A DNA stretch of 64,000 nucleotides. Source: Babylonia areolata. Lineage: Eukaryota > Mollusca > Gastropoda > Neogastropoda > Buccinidae. Shown in pieces: positions 37,164 through 49,900 of the stretch. The stretch lies in the NCBI RefSeq assembly GCF_041734735.1, contig NC_134882.1, positions 23,856,664-23,920,663 of the forward strand. Reading direction: 5' to 3'. A model generated the notes under the pieces. The model made no database searches and was not told the DNA's origin. It worked only from the letters and a program-made list of their open reading frames with translations. The first letter of the stretch is position 1. Every line of letters begins with the position of its first letter. The translations under genes and the position numbers were made by a program.

Positions 37164-40100
37164 CAAATGCCAAGAAGCGCTTCACATATTCGTCACTGAT
37201 TCGTCACTCAAGATAAACTTATGTAGCATTTTGACCTCAATACTTTTTTTTTGGTATTGCAGTTACACTTCACAGCTGCAGTCAGTATAAGTTGCTTGGA
37301 TCAGGGATCTATAGCTGACGTTCTGTAGATTCATCCACTGTACCTGCATGTAGTGTTATGTTTTGTTCAAATGCGCGTACGGCCTCTGATGCATTACACT
37401 TTGTTTTTTTTCCATTATTAGATCTTTTGCTATGCTGGATACTGCAGTCATCACCGTACTCTGTTTTCGGAAGGTCCATCCTGTGAGAATGTACAGTATG
37501 GGTGCTAGATCTTGTTCTTTAGAATTATGTTTTAATGTTTATAGATAAAAATCCCGCCTTTTTTGTCTGCAGAAGATTAAATATGCACGTTAAAGATCCT
37601 GTAATCCATGTTGGTGTTCGGTGGGTTACGGAAACAAGAACATACCCAGTATGCACACCCCCAAAAACGGAGTATGGCTGCCAACATGGCTGGGTTAAGA
37701 AAACAACGACAAGGAAAATGTCTGAGTGTGTATGTGTGCGTGCCTGAAATCTGGCTGAATGACACAGGAAACGAATAAGTGCCCAATGGCAGCCATCAGC
37801 TTTGTAAAGCGCTTAGAGCTTGGTCTCTGACCAAGGATAGTTGCTCTATAAGTATCCATATCAATCAATCAATCTTATTGATTTTCCCAGAATTCACCAT
37901 TATTCTCCCCCAAATAAATCTGGTAAAATATAATAGTACGGTAATCATGTTCAGGCTAGATGCTCTGTTTTGTTGAGCCATTGTAGTATTTTCAGGCTTC
38001 GGTCTGGGCAGAAAAAAAAATTCAGGTTTGAGTAGGCCTGTCTGCTTGTATCCCTGTACATACATACATGCATATAAACATATATATATATGTTCACATT
38101 ATGGTCTAAATACAAAGGAAAAAGTAGAAAGAAAGCAGAGCAGTACAGCTGAAAAACATTAGATGTACAGTGTAACTGTCACTTGCATTAGTGTTGTAAA
38201 ATTGTTCTAGGAAAGCACTTTTCTCTGCTTTGTCTAAATCCAAATCTTCTCTGTTGCAAAATATATATAATTTCCAAAAGTACCATGCCAGCATAATAAG
38301 GAATGAGGTTCAGAAAATGACTTGTCTGAAGGTACCAACCAGCATAATCAGGAATGAGATTCAGAAAATGACTTCTCTGAAGGTACCATGCCAGCATAAT
38401 CAGGAATGAGATTCAGAAAATGACTTCTCTGAAGGTACCATGCCAGCATAATCTGGAATGAGATTCAGAAACTGACTTGTCTGAAGGTACCATGCCAGCA
38501 TAATCAGGAATGAGATTCAGAAATTGTGACTTGTCTGAAGGTGGGGTTCTGGGGGCCACAGAAGGCCCCTGGTGGAGGTCTTGGGGGCAGCATTCCTGGT
38601 GGAGATTTGGGGGAGAAACCCCCTGAAGCTGAAGGTTTTCCCCTATTTTAAACCATAAAATGTGCACTTGAGAATCAACAGTGCATCTGTGGTATCCTGA
38701 CCCATGAAGAACAAGATTGAGCTGGATTCTTCTTCAGCTGAAAAATTTTTGCTTTTTGAAATGTAAAATCAACCTTGAGGTGTGGGCTTGTGTATAAACA
38801 CATGAAAAAGACCAAATGCCCTTTAAAGATTATGTTGTCTGTGTCAGTATGTGTAAGGTGGGTTATGAAAACACAAACATACCCCGAAAACTGCGTATGG
38901 TTGGCACTTGCTCAGAGACAAAATAAAATGGTCAGTACCATAAAAGTACATCTTGATCGGATCTCGATTTTACTTGAAAGGGTCACACTTTTGCATAAAT
39001 CATCATTTCAAAGTAAATGTGTCACTAGCCCATTAATGCTGAAGAAATCTCTCAGATTCTGTCTGCTGATGCCTGGAGAATGATCTTCCTCAACATTAGG
39101 CAGCTGCAGCTCCTTGCTGCGTCATGCTCCCTGATGCGGATGATGATTTCTGATGGCAAAGTGTTCAGCATCAAAGCCATCCTCAATTGAAGAGACTAGC
39201 TGGAAAGTATCGAGTTAATTGGCACTGTATCCCGCAGCAGTTCGCAGTATGCAAGCAGCGATACCTTTGTGTTAACATACCTCATTTGGTTTCCTGGCTG
39301 GGTACAAGTTTTGAGAGTTTTTTTCATAATGTCAAACTGCAATGCAGCAAAAGTAAGTATTTATATTTTTTCAAAATTGCAACTGCAGTCACAGTTGTTT
39401 TTCAGGAGAATAAGAGATATACAAAAGCCCTTTTAGCATTACTGATTTTATGAAGTAGCAATAAGTCAAGTGACTGACTAGCTGCCACATCAATCGGTCA
39501 TTTCAAAATATATATATATATGCATCAGTGACCGATACCCGACCCAAAACCTAAATCCTGATTACCTAAAACATCCTCTTGAAAGAAAAACTGTATTGAA
39601 TTGTATTGCATTACTTCTTGTCTAAACAGATTTGTCTGTGTGAAATTTGGGTTGCTCTCTTCTCGAAGAGCATGTCACCACAGTGCTGCACCACCTGTGT
39701 GTTTTCCCCTTTTCTCTGTCTGCGAGTTTTGTGGTTTTCCTATCAGAGCGTTGTTGTTTTTTCTACAGAATTTTGCCATTGACAACACTTTTGTTACTAT
39801 GGGTTCTTTTACTGTGTGCATGCTGTATATGGGTGTGACCTCACTTCGTGTCTCATCTGAATGACTAGAAAAGTTATCCTTGCACACCCTCCACCAATAT
39901 TGTATGATTTTGATGATGATCTCTTAGAACAAATTTAACCCTGAAGATTTTAGCGTGTATGTGTGTCTGCATAAGAAAGAGGGAATGACAGAGACTGTAG
40001 AGATCATTTCAAAGTCCCAGAGCAACCAATGTCCAGAAATTTACTTTGTCAGAACTTCTTTGACGACTCCATGTAAAAGCTGACTGTGGGCTTCTACTCT

Positions 40101-40508
40101 AGTCTAAGCTTGTGAAATGTTCTTTCTGTCTGCAGACGATAGTAAACTTGGTGAGGTTTGAATACTTCTGGGTGAAAGATCTGCTTGACTTCTTGCTGAG
40201 CAAGACCAATGAGCACCTGTTCGTTAACCTGAGTGTTGAAGAGCTCATGTGGGGATATGAGGACAATCTGCTGAAGGAAGCCAAAGCTATCTTTGACAGG
40301 TTCCACCTCCCATTTCCCCTTGATGACAAGTTTGGTCTCTTCTATCAGGTAAATTGTTTATGTGTATGTCCAAGTGTGTGTGTGTGTGTGTGCGTATTCT
40401 TCAGTTTAATGTCTGTTCACATGTGATTTTAAATGAATGTGTATGTCTGTATCTCTGTGTGTGTGTTTATGTACATGTGTGTATCTGCGTGTGTGTGTGT
40501 GTGTGTGC

Positions 40509-40547
<39 letters not shown>

Positions 40548-43500
40548 ATCTCAGTATTTTGTCCCCCTGGCTAGCGCCCTCTTTTTCCAGCAGCCATCTC
40601 GACACCTGTTCCTGTGCACTTCATACGGCTAAGTTTTTTCACATTTTCTATCTATCAATTCTTTGGCGTTTCTGTTTTGTGTCCAATTATGTCTTCAAAC
40701 AGGTCGCAAAATTATGTGGCTCAATTGGGAGATTGGGCTAAAATTAAGGCATGATCGCAGTCGATTCGCGATCACTCTGGGCCCTCTACCTCTGCCTCTC
40801 TCAACAACGCCAACCCCACGCCACCCCCACTTCCTCCGCTACCTCCGGTCAACTCCAGACCACCACTATCCCCTATGCCTCCTCCGGCGACTTCTAGAGG
40901 TTTGTTATCCCAAACACAGGTCAGTGGTACCATTGATGTTTCTAATTTCGAACCGAGATTGGACTCGACGCGATCCGCGATTTCTCGGCTCTGCCAGTCG
41001 GCAGTACCTGAGTCGACCTCCTCTATCCCTTTCCCCATGCCCACAGTCTCAACAATGGATTATAGCACAAACCCTTTGGGGAAACAACACCATACATTCT
41101 GGATCTGCACGCTAGACTGGGCCCTATGTGCGATGTGTCCATGGTGGCGGCCGTGACATCGGATCACCCCCCACGCGGCATGCCTCGACCGTCTCGGATC
41201 CATTGGCGACCGAGGCGCGTAGGGATGCCCTCCCCATGTGCAGGGAGGAAGGTGGACCACTAGGAGACACGCTTGCCCATACACATGCACCCCTCCCATT
41301 GGTTTTCTGATCCAAGGGAGGTAACTCCTGCCTCGGATCCCTTACTGGTGACCGCCGCAGTTACTTCCCTTGCACCGGCACTGCCCCTTGCCTACAGTGC
41401 AGGTGCATGCACGGTTCCAGCAAGCTATGCAGTGATGTCCACATTTGCCATACCGCCGGCTGCTGCTGTTTCCCAGCCACTAATGGTCTCTCAGCAAGCT
41501 GCTCAACCAAACAATCAGCAGCTCATTGTCAACTTGCTGCAGCAATTATGCTTCACTCTCCTTCCTGGTGTCACACCTTCTCCTGCTGCTGCTCCTTCTT
41601 TTTCTGCAGCACATCTCCTTCCACCATCCTCTGCCACCTCCCAGCAGCTCCTCTCCACTACAACAGGACACACTCAGAGCACCCAGGGCAACCACACTGG
41701 TCACGTGCTCAGCACACAGCCTGACCCATCATTCTATGCCACTGAAGAGACATTTTCTGATGGTGACACAGACACAGAGGAACCACCTTCGGAGGAAAAT
41801 CAGCTGGTTTCCCTGCAGGAAGCATTGACCCTCCTAGCTTCCTACACTCCAGATAGGGTGGAGACAATTCAAGCAGCAGGCATGCCTCAAACCCACGGTG
41901 CTCTGGAAATTATGGGCATCCACAGATCCTCCCATGGCCCTCACTACGCCCTTACACAGTCGCCCATGGTACTTGACGCCCTGCAACACACACTGGCACG
42001 CATCAGGAGCCAACCCATCAGCGATGTCCCCTCTGACTCTGTCCCCAATTTCCCAGCCGCAATGGGTCAAGGGAAATTCTTGAAAATCCTGCCCAGACCC
42101 ACTTCAAAACCCCCACTTTTAGCTACGGGTCCTTTTCCTCAAAGACCCTGCCTCTTTCTCAGGAAGACCTACTACTCCTCCTGCACAACTCGCATAGCAA
42201 TTGCACAGTAACATTGCCCGACAGATTCCTTATGGATCTGGAGGAAGCTGCCAGATTATCCCTTGAATCGATGCCACCATAGACAGCTTCCTTGCAGGCC
42301 TTGCCACAGCACTGATGGAAACCCCCACTGATCAACCAGCCGGCCTTGACATCACCATCTTCTCTCCCTTTGTACAGCAGATCAGCCAGCTCCTCAGGCG
42401 GTCTGCCAATATACAGGCACAGGCCTACATGAATGTTATTTTGGCCAGGAGGGACGCTGTGCTCGACCACTCTCCATACGTGCGCTCTCCACCAGAGCAT
42501 GCTTCCCTCAGAGCGCTTCCACCCACTGACGGTTCCCTATTTGGTCAGGGCTTCCCCACTGCAGCCATAAAACGCCGCGCAGACTTGGTTAGGGACCTTG
42601 CCCTTGGCGCAGGCCCTCGCCGTGCTTCGGCACACTTGCGGCATGCTCCGCGGCATCAACCCTACACCTTCAGGCGCAACAACATATCCGCCTTCAGACC
42701 GCGCCCGCGTCAGTCTTCACCCTCTAACGCTAGAGCGCAACCCAGGGCACAACCCAGGGCCAAGCCCAGGGCCTATAGGCGCCAGCCGCACACATTCCGC
42801 CCTCCACACAGGCCAGCAGCCACCTCCAGACTGGCCCACCCCCAATGACTTACCCCCGCCCTTCACCCGCCACTCGCACAACAGCAGCCAGCAGGCAGCC
42901 TATCCAGGCACATGCCAGCGTGGCTGTCTCTCCCAGCATGCGAGTGGGTCCTCCAGGTGATAGGGTCGGGGTTCCGCCTGCCTTGGCTCTCCTCCAAGGC
43001 ACCTCTCACTCTCTCTCCTCCTCCCCCCTTCCCCCCCCACAGGGCAACGCAGCCCGCTCAGCCCTGCGGGACGAAGTCCTCTCTCTTCTCCAGAAAGAGG
43101 CCATAGAGGAAGCTCCTCCTCTGTCACCAGGCTTCTTCGGCCGTATTTTCGTTGTCCCCAAAACCTCTGGCGGATGGCGGCTGGTCCTAGACCTTTCTCC
43201 TCTAACCAAGTACCTCCAGCACAAACCGTTCTGCATGGAATCACCTGCGTCAATCAGGGAATCCATCAGGCAAGGAGACTGGGCAAGTCTCCATAGACCT
43301 CACGGATGCATACTTCCACATCCTCATTCACCCCAGGGACCGCAAGTGGCTCCGCTTCTCATGGGACGGCAAGTCCTTCCAGTTCAGAGCCCTTCCATTT
43401 GGCCTTGCTCCAGCCCCGTGGGTCTTCACCAGGGCGGTCAGGGAACTATGTTTAGCCCTCAGGAGCAAGGGCATACGCCTGAGGGTCTACCTAGATGACT

Positions 43501-46500
43501 GGTTGATCCTTGCGGAGAGCAGGGCCCTCTGCCAGCATCAATTGAACCTTGTCAGGAACCAGTGCCAATCACTGGGCTTTCTAATGAACACAGAAAAATC
43601 GGAACTGGAACCCTCCCAACAGTTCGAATTCCTGGGTATGGTGATCGGTTCCGTATCAATGACCATACGTCCGGCCATGCCTCACCTCCACAGGCTACAC
43701 AGCCTCCTCTCTCAACTATCACAGGCAACCTTGGCATCTGCCAGGGAACTTGCCTCTCTGCTAGGGAGACTACACAAACGCCCGTTTCAGCGTCACTTCC
43801 AGGACAGGTGGTCCCAGTCTTCACAGACATGGGACACCCATACACCTCTAGGCACATGGTTCTCACAGTCGACCCAGCACTGGATGGACATGCAATGGCT
43901 CAACGCCAGGGTTCCGATCTCGGACCCAGCACCGGATGCAGAACTGTACACAGATGCCTCCAACATGGGCTGGGGTGCACACATGGAGAACCACACACCA
44001 TCGGGGACTTGGACCCCACAACAGCAGTCATGGCACATCAACAAACTGGAACTGGAGGCGGTCTTCCTTGCCCTCCAGCACTTCCTCCCCCACGTTGCGC
44101 ACAGGCTGATCTTGCTTTTCACGGACAACACAACGGTAGCATGTTACCTGAACAAACAGGGGGGAGCTCACTCACACCAGCTGTCCCTGCGTGCGGAGAC
44201 AGTCCTCCTCTGGTGTCAAGAGCACAACATCCACCTGACAGCATGGCATGTCCCAGGCAAGCTCAACATTCTAGCAGATTACCTCAGCAGATCCTACACA
44301 GTGCTACAAATGGAGTGGACCCTGTCACACTCAACACTCCAGCCGATCTGGGACTATTGGCACAAACCACATGTGGATCTCTTTGCCACAGGATTCAACT
44401 TCCGCATCCCTACATACGTCTCCCCAGTCCCAGATCCGCAGGCCTGGGCCATAGACGCCCTATCGATCAGCTGGTCCAACCTTTCGGGGTATGCCTTCCC
44501 CCCACTTCCAATCATGGGAAAAATCCTCAGAAAGGCAAGGCTGGAGAGTGCCACCTTGATTCTCATCGCACCCCACTGGCCAGCACAGCCGTGGTTCCCC
44601 AACCTTCTCTACCTCACTCACGTTCCCCCACTCCGCCTTCACATCGGCAGACACTCCCTAGTCCAGCCCCACTCGGGCATCCCCCACGGAAACCCAGAGG
44701 TTCTCAACCTACACGCCTGGCTACTGTGCGGGAATCTCTGTCAGCACTAGGCGCCTCCGATGACACAGCTGACCTTGTGTGCAGGTCACATCGCAAAGGC
44801 ACTCAAGGCGTTTACTCTGCACACTGGAACCGCTGGCTCTCCTGGTGCTCAACCCACTCAGTCAATCCCACACACCCATCCAATATGGATCTCGCCAACT
44901 TTCTTGCCTTCCTCTCCTCCTCCAAAGGCCTCTCCACCTCTGCAGTACGCGTCCATCGCGCTGCAATCAGCTCCACTCTTCGGCAACTAGGCGGGCCCTC
45001 TTTCTCAGATGACTCCCTGCTTAGGGCACTGGTCCAAGGGGCTTCCCTCAGTCACGTAAATCCCTCCAGACCCCTTCTTGGGACCTTTTTCTGGTCCTAC
45101 AATACCTCCGCAAGTTCCCCTTTGAACCCCTTGCTATAGCTCCTTTCAAGTTACTCTCCATGAAGACACTCTTTCTCATCTCACTTGCCTCAGGCAGGCG
45201 GTGTAGTGAGGTTCATGCCTTCAGTGGCATCACACAAGATATAGCCTTTGAGCCGGACAGATCTATCTCGCTTAGATTCCTCCCTGATTTTCTTGCCAAA
45301 AATCAATCTCCCTGTACACCCTCTCCCATTCTTTTCATCAAACCGCTCTCTTCCATTCTGGCCCATGACGACGAGGACAGATTCCTCTGCCTGGTCAGGG
45401 CCCTGTGCATATACCTTAAAAGGTCGCGTCCCTTCCGAGCGTCCAAACGATGCCTATTCATTAGCTGGAACCTGGACCATCCGCGTGACATTAGCAAAAC
45501 GTCACTGTCTCGATGGATAGTCAATGCGATTAAAGGTGCGTATGCAGACGTAGGATTGAGACTTGATGCCTCTTCAGCCAGAGCACATGAAGTCAGAGCA
45601 TGGTCCTCTTCTCTTGCCTTAGCGCACTCAACACGGCTGCAAGACATGGATGCTGCCTACTGGAAAAATCCTGCCACCTTCATCGACTTCTACCTGAGAG
45701 ACGTCGCATGCCTGCGGGATGATGACTCAAGAGGGATCGCTTCTGTGGTAGTTGCACAGCAGGTCATCGCAGCACACAGACAGTAGAACAGGCGAGCCCT
45801 CCACCTTGTCACCCTATTCTGCACTAGTTGGGTCACGGTTAAGTATGTGGAATTAAAAGGAAATTTTCTATCTAAAATTACGTTTAAATAACATACTTAC
45901 CGTGACCCAAATTTAAGACCCTCCCGTCCGCTCCGCTTCCTGTTCTCCCTGCTCGCTGCACTGGTGATGGCATATTGCTGTTAAAAGAGGGCGCTAGCCA
46001 GGGGGACAAAGGGGAGGTTACCTACTTCCGGGAGGTTGTCGGCCGTAGTACTTTCGTTTTCTCCGCATAGGCGGATAGTAGTTTGCACAGGACAGGAATG
46101 TCAGACCCCTGCCGGAGTCTGCACTAGTTGGGTCACGGCAAGTATGTTATTTAACCGTAATTTTAGATAGAAAATTTCCTTTATCATGCGCCTGTTGCCT
46201 TTGGACGAAGTCACGTGAGTGTTAGGTATGAACGTACTTGCTGGCAATTAAACGCATGCTGCAGCCAGTTTCGCACGTGCGATACACCAGCTCCAGCAGT
46301 GAGTGTGCTTTCTTCCTGGTTCGTGTGCTTCAGCATGAGTATGACCTGCACCATGTATGTTTGAACTTGAATGTCATTCCAGGTAAGTCCAAATTTCATC
46401 ACATAGTTTTGATTTGTGACCAAAGGTTTTATAACATTTGAACTATATATAAGGGATGATGAAATGGAGGAAGAAAAACTGATGACTCCAAACTGTTTTA

Positions 46501-46884
46501 TGACATCTGTTGATTTGGAAGATGCATACTATTCAGTGCTTATTTTTCAAGGACACAAGAAATTCCTGAGATTTGAATGAGAAAATCAGTTATGGCATTT
46601 TAACTGCTTACCAAATGGTCTTGCTGTGGCACCTCAAAAATGATGAAATATATGTATGTTTTGCCACACAGAGAGACAGAAGATTTATCCTCAGCATTTT
46701 GGAATGTTTTGCTTTGGTAACAGAAACAGATATCTTATGTTCCTGTAATGTCCGTGAGACCATGTGTCTGCTTAGATCTTTGGGGTTGTCACATGTGACA
46801 GTGGTGGTGGGGTGAAGAGGACTATCTGGGGTCAACTTGACCCCTCAGCTACAGTGAATTGTTTTTATTTTATTTTTTCTTCCT

Positions 46885-46915
<31 letters not shown>

Positions 46916-49900
46916 CCCTTACCTTGTGGGCAGCTCAGGTTGGTTCTTGTGCAGGGTTGCCTACACATGATAAAGTTGAATTTGATTTGGATAAGGAAGG
47001 TTCACCTGTCGATGTTGTTGGCAGAAGATTTTTTGGTCACTGGCTCTTGTACCCACCAGTCAGGGATAGTTTTTTTAAAATATTTCGTTTCGGTCTATGG
47101 GGCCTCCAGCACCATTTCATTTCCTGAGTTCTCACCTTGTAGGTTTGGAACTGTGTTGCAGTTCCAGGGACTTTAATTTCCCTTTTTTTCCCTCTCTTAC
47201 GAGCTCTGGAAAGTTATGTGGGTGCCTGCAGTTTCCCCGGGTGTCTGTGGTCTTTCCAGATGCATGCAACCAACCTTCAAGAGTCTCTGCTGTCTACCTG
47301 GGTGCCAGCAGTCTTCCCTAGTGCCTGGGGGTTACCTGGGTATCACCTGGGTGTGTCATTGAGTTGTCCTCATTGCATGTGGACAGTTTGCTCACTGGGG
47401 TGTCTGTGTATCCTCACTGCATAGCCTGCCTGCAGGCAGACTGGAACTCTCAGCTCAGAGTTAATTCATGAATACCAGTTCAGTGCATTTCATGTAATGA
47501 CTTCTGACTTGTGAATGAGTCTGTGCAATGTTTCCTTCTAAAATGTGTTGTGTGTTTGCAGAAAAATGGAAGTGACGATGGTGTGTACAAGATCATGTCA
47601 GGAATGGGAGGCACCATTGACCAATTTGCTGAAATCATCTCCTGGAATGGCAACACGTAATTCTCCCTCAGTCTATCTGTATCTACCATCATTTCTCTGT
47701 ATCTTTCCTGTATCTATGTCTGTTTGTATCTGTCATCATTTCTCTGCTGGAGGGGTTGGGGGGTTGTTCAGTTCAAATTAGGTGTGCTTGAAAAAAACCA
47801 TCAGTACATTGGACTGTTTTGTTTGTTTTACAAGATTGATGCTTTGTTATGGCTTGTTTCAGCTCTCTGAGTTTCTGGAATTCCTCAATTGCCAACAGCT
47901 TGAATGGTTCAGGTACAATTTTTTTTCTTTTTTGAAATCATTACTGTTTAGGGTGTGTCTGTATTATGTATGTATGCAAATTTGTATACTATTTATGTAT
48001 GTATTGTGCATATGTGTATTAAGATATGATGATGAATGATATGGATATTTATATAGCGTCTATCCTTGGTTGGAGACCAAGCTCTAAGCGCTTTACAATC
48101 TTGGCATCATTCACACAGGCCGCCTACCTGGGTAGAGCTGACGGACGGCTGCCATTGGGTGCTCATCATTCGTTTCCTGTGTCATTCAATAAGTTTTCAT
48201 GTACGCATACATACACACTAACATTTTACTTGTATGACTGTTTTGCTTATTTACGCTGCCATGTAGGCAGCCATACTCAGTTTCGGGGGTGTGCATGCCG
48301 GGTATGTTCTAGTTTCCATAACTCACCAAATGCTGACATGGATTACAGGATCTTTAACTCATTGGAGATGTGCCGGAGCTTCAGCTCCGGCGCTTCGCCC
48401 ACACAGAACAACATGCCGTAGTGTAAGATATGATGGATCTCCAAATTTTTTTTCATACACTCAGCAGTGTTCAGTTAATGGGAAACTAATCAGGCTTTCT
48501 TGAGGGACCAGTCTAGGAAAAATTGAGTTATTTCCCCTTGACTGTTAACTGCGTGAAAGGCTTTTTTTCTCGAATTTTCTTGGCCTGGTCAGAGGTCATG
48601 ATGCTTACACAACAAACATGGCGGACTAGTGAATGTACTCCCTGCGTGAAGCTGTCGAAATTGTGACAGAAGGATCAGACATTGAACATGACCTCCTAGA
48701 CACTGGTGACGAATTCTCTGATGATTTTTCTGATGATGATGACATTCAGTTAGTACCAGATGATTTTGAAAGTGACAACGAAATTTTGCTGATTGACCAC
48801 TGCAATGCTGAGACAGAAATCGACAGTGACACTAGTGACGGCCATACTGCAAGACAAGATGACTTGATGACTGTAGATATTGACGATGAGGAACAAGATT
48901 ACTTGCATGGGTGGATAAAAGACCTGACAAATTTCCCACTGGCTGCACCTTTTACTGGGACCCCAGGACTCTCACCGACTTTCCAGACATGCCCACTCCT
49001 GTTGAGGTGAGTGTGTTTACAATTTGATATTGTTGTTAATTCATTTCTTGTGTAACTAATGTTGATTTCTACAATTTTTGATGAATAATTTGTATAGATT
49101 AATGTAAAATTATCCTTTTATATGTGAGCGCTTACAAAATTGTGTGGGGGTGTATCTGTGCAATCAGTGTGTCAGTGTATTATGCGTGGGTGTGTCTGTG
49201 CATGTGTGTTATTTGTACTGTCACTCCTGAATTATTATGCATGTGTATATGCTGTGTAATATTATGGATCTTTATTTTGCATTTGTTTTTTTTGCCCTTT
49301 TTTTGCAATACATGCAAAAGCTTTTCTTCTTTTTTTCTTTTTTTCTTATGACAGCATTGTCTGTTACAGAAATTCAAAACACTTTACACGCATGAGGAGG
49401 ATATCTGCCAGACACAGGAGCAGACATGAGGAGACTGAAGCCAGGCCATTACTGGCCTGCTAACATTCCACCCACCAAGGAGCAGCAGACCAGGAAAACA
49501 CAGAGTGCAAGGTGTGATACGCCAAACACAAAGCACAAGGAGCGTCATGACAAGATGAAAAACGCAAAAAAAGCCACCACAATCATGTGCAAACAGTGCA
49601 AGGCGCCCCTCTGTGCTGTTCCTTGCTTTGAGGTGTTCCATACAGTCAAGGACTACAGCAAATAATAATCTAGCTGCAGCAGAAATGTGTAAATAGGTTT
49701 TCCTTCTTTTTTTCAAGTGATGGATTTGATTGGTTTTGCGTTGTCTGTTTTTCCAGTGTTGTGATCTTTTATTTTATTTGTTTAAATAGTTTGTTGCGCA
49801 ACATTTGACTTCAAACTGATTCATGAGAATCAGGGAACCTTACTGTGTGAGAAAATTGTCTTATGCTTCTTTGTGGATTAGCTGATGTATATGACATGCC

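Larger units (their letters stand above)
40546..46182 (+). mobile_element. DIRS-type tyrosine-recombinase retrotransposon, broken
   Basis: About 5.6 kb retroelement fossil without LTRs. A 24-bp perfect inverted repeat links 40556-40579 with 45987-46010. The right end carries inverted copies of GGGTCACGG...AAGTATGT (45830-45848, 45891-45908, again near 46129-46147), as in DIRS termini that use split and inverted repeats. In order it has a Pro/Ser/Gln-rich gag-like part (about 41270-42850), RT-RNase H (about 43000-44700) and a tyrosine recombinase (about 44740-45786). Coding runs over several frames; some overlap is normal in this family, and about three or four breaks look real. The left end seems shortened. 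Confidence 0.82.

Noticed and set aside
41273-42211. Ser/Pro/Gln-rich host protein of 312 residues
   Set aside because: It lies between the DIRS-type left end and its RT and fits the gag-like region of that element; no host homology is visible.
46457-46625. Part of the DIRS element at 40546-46182
   Set aside because: It lies beyond the right-end repeats and repeats an RT segment already present inside that element, so it is a separate older fragment.
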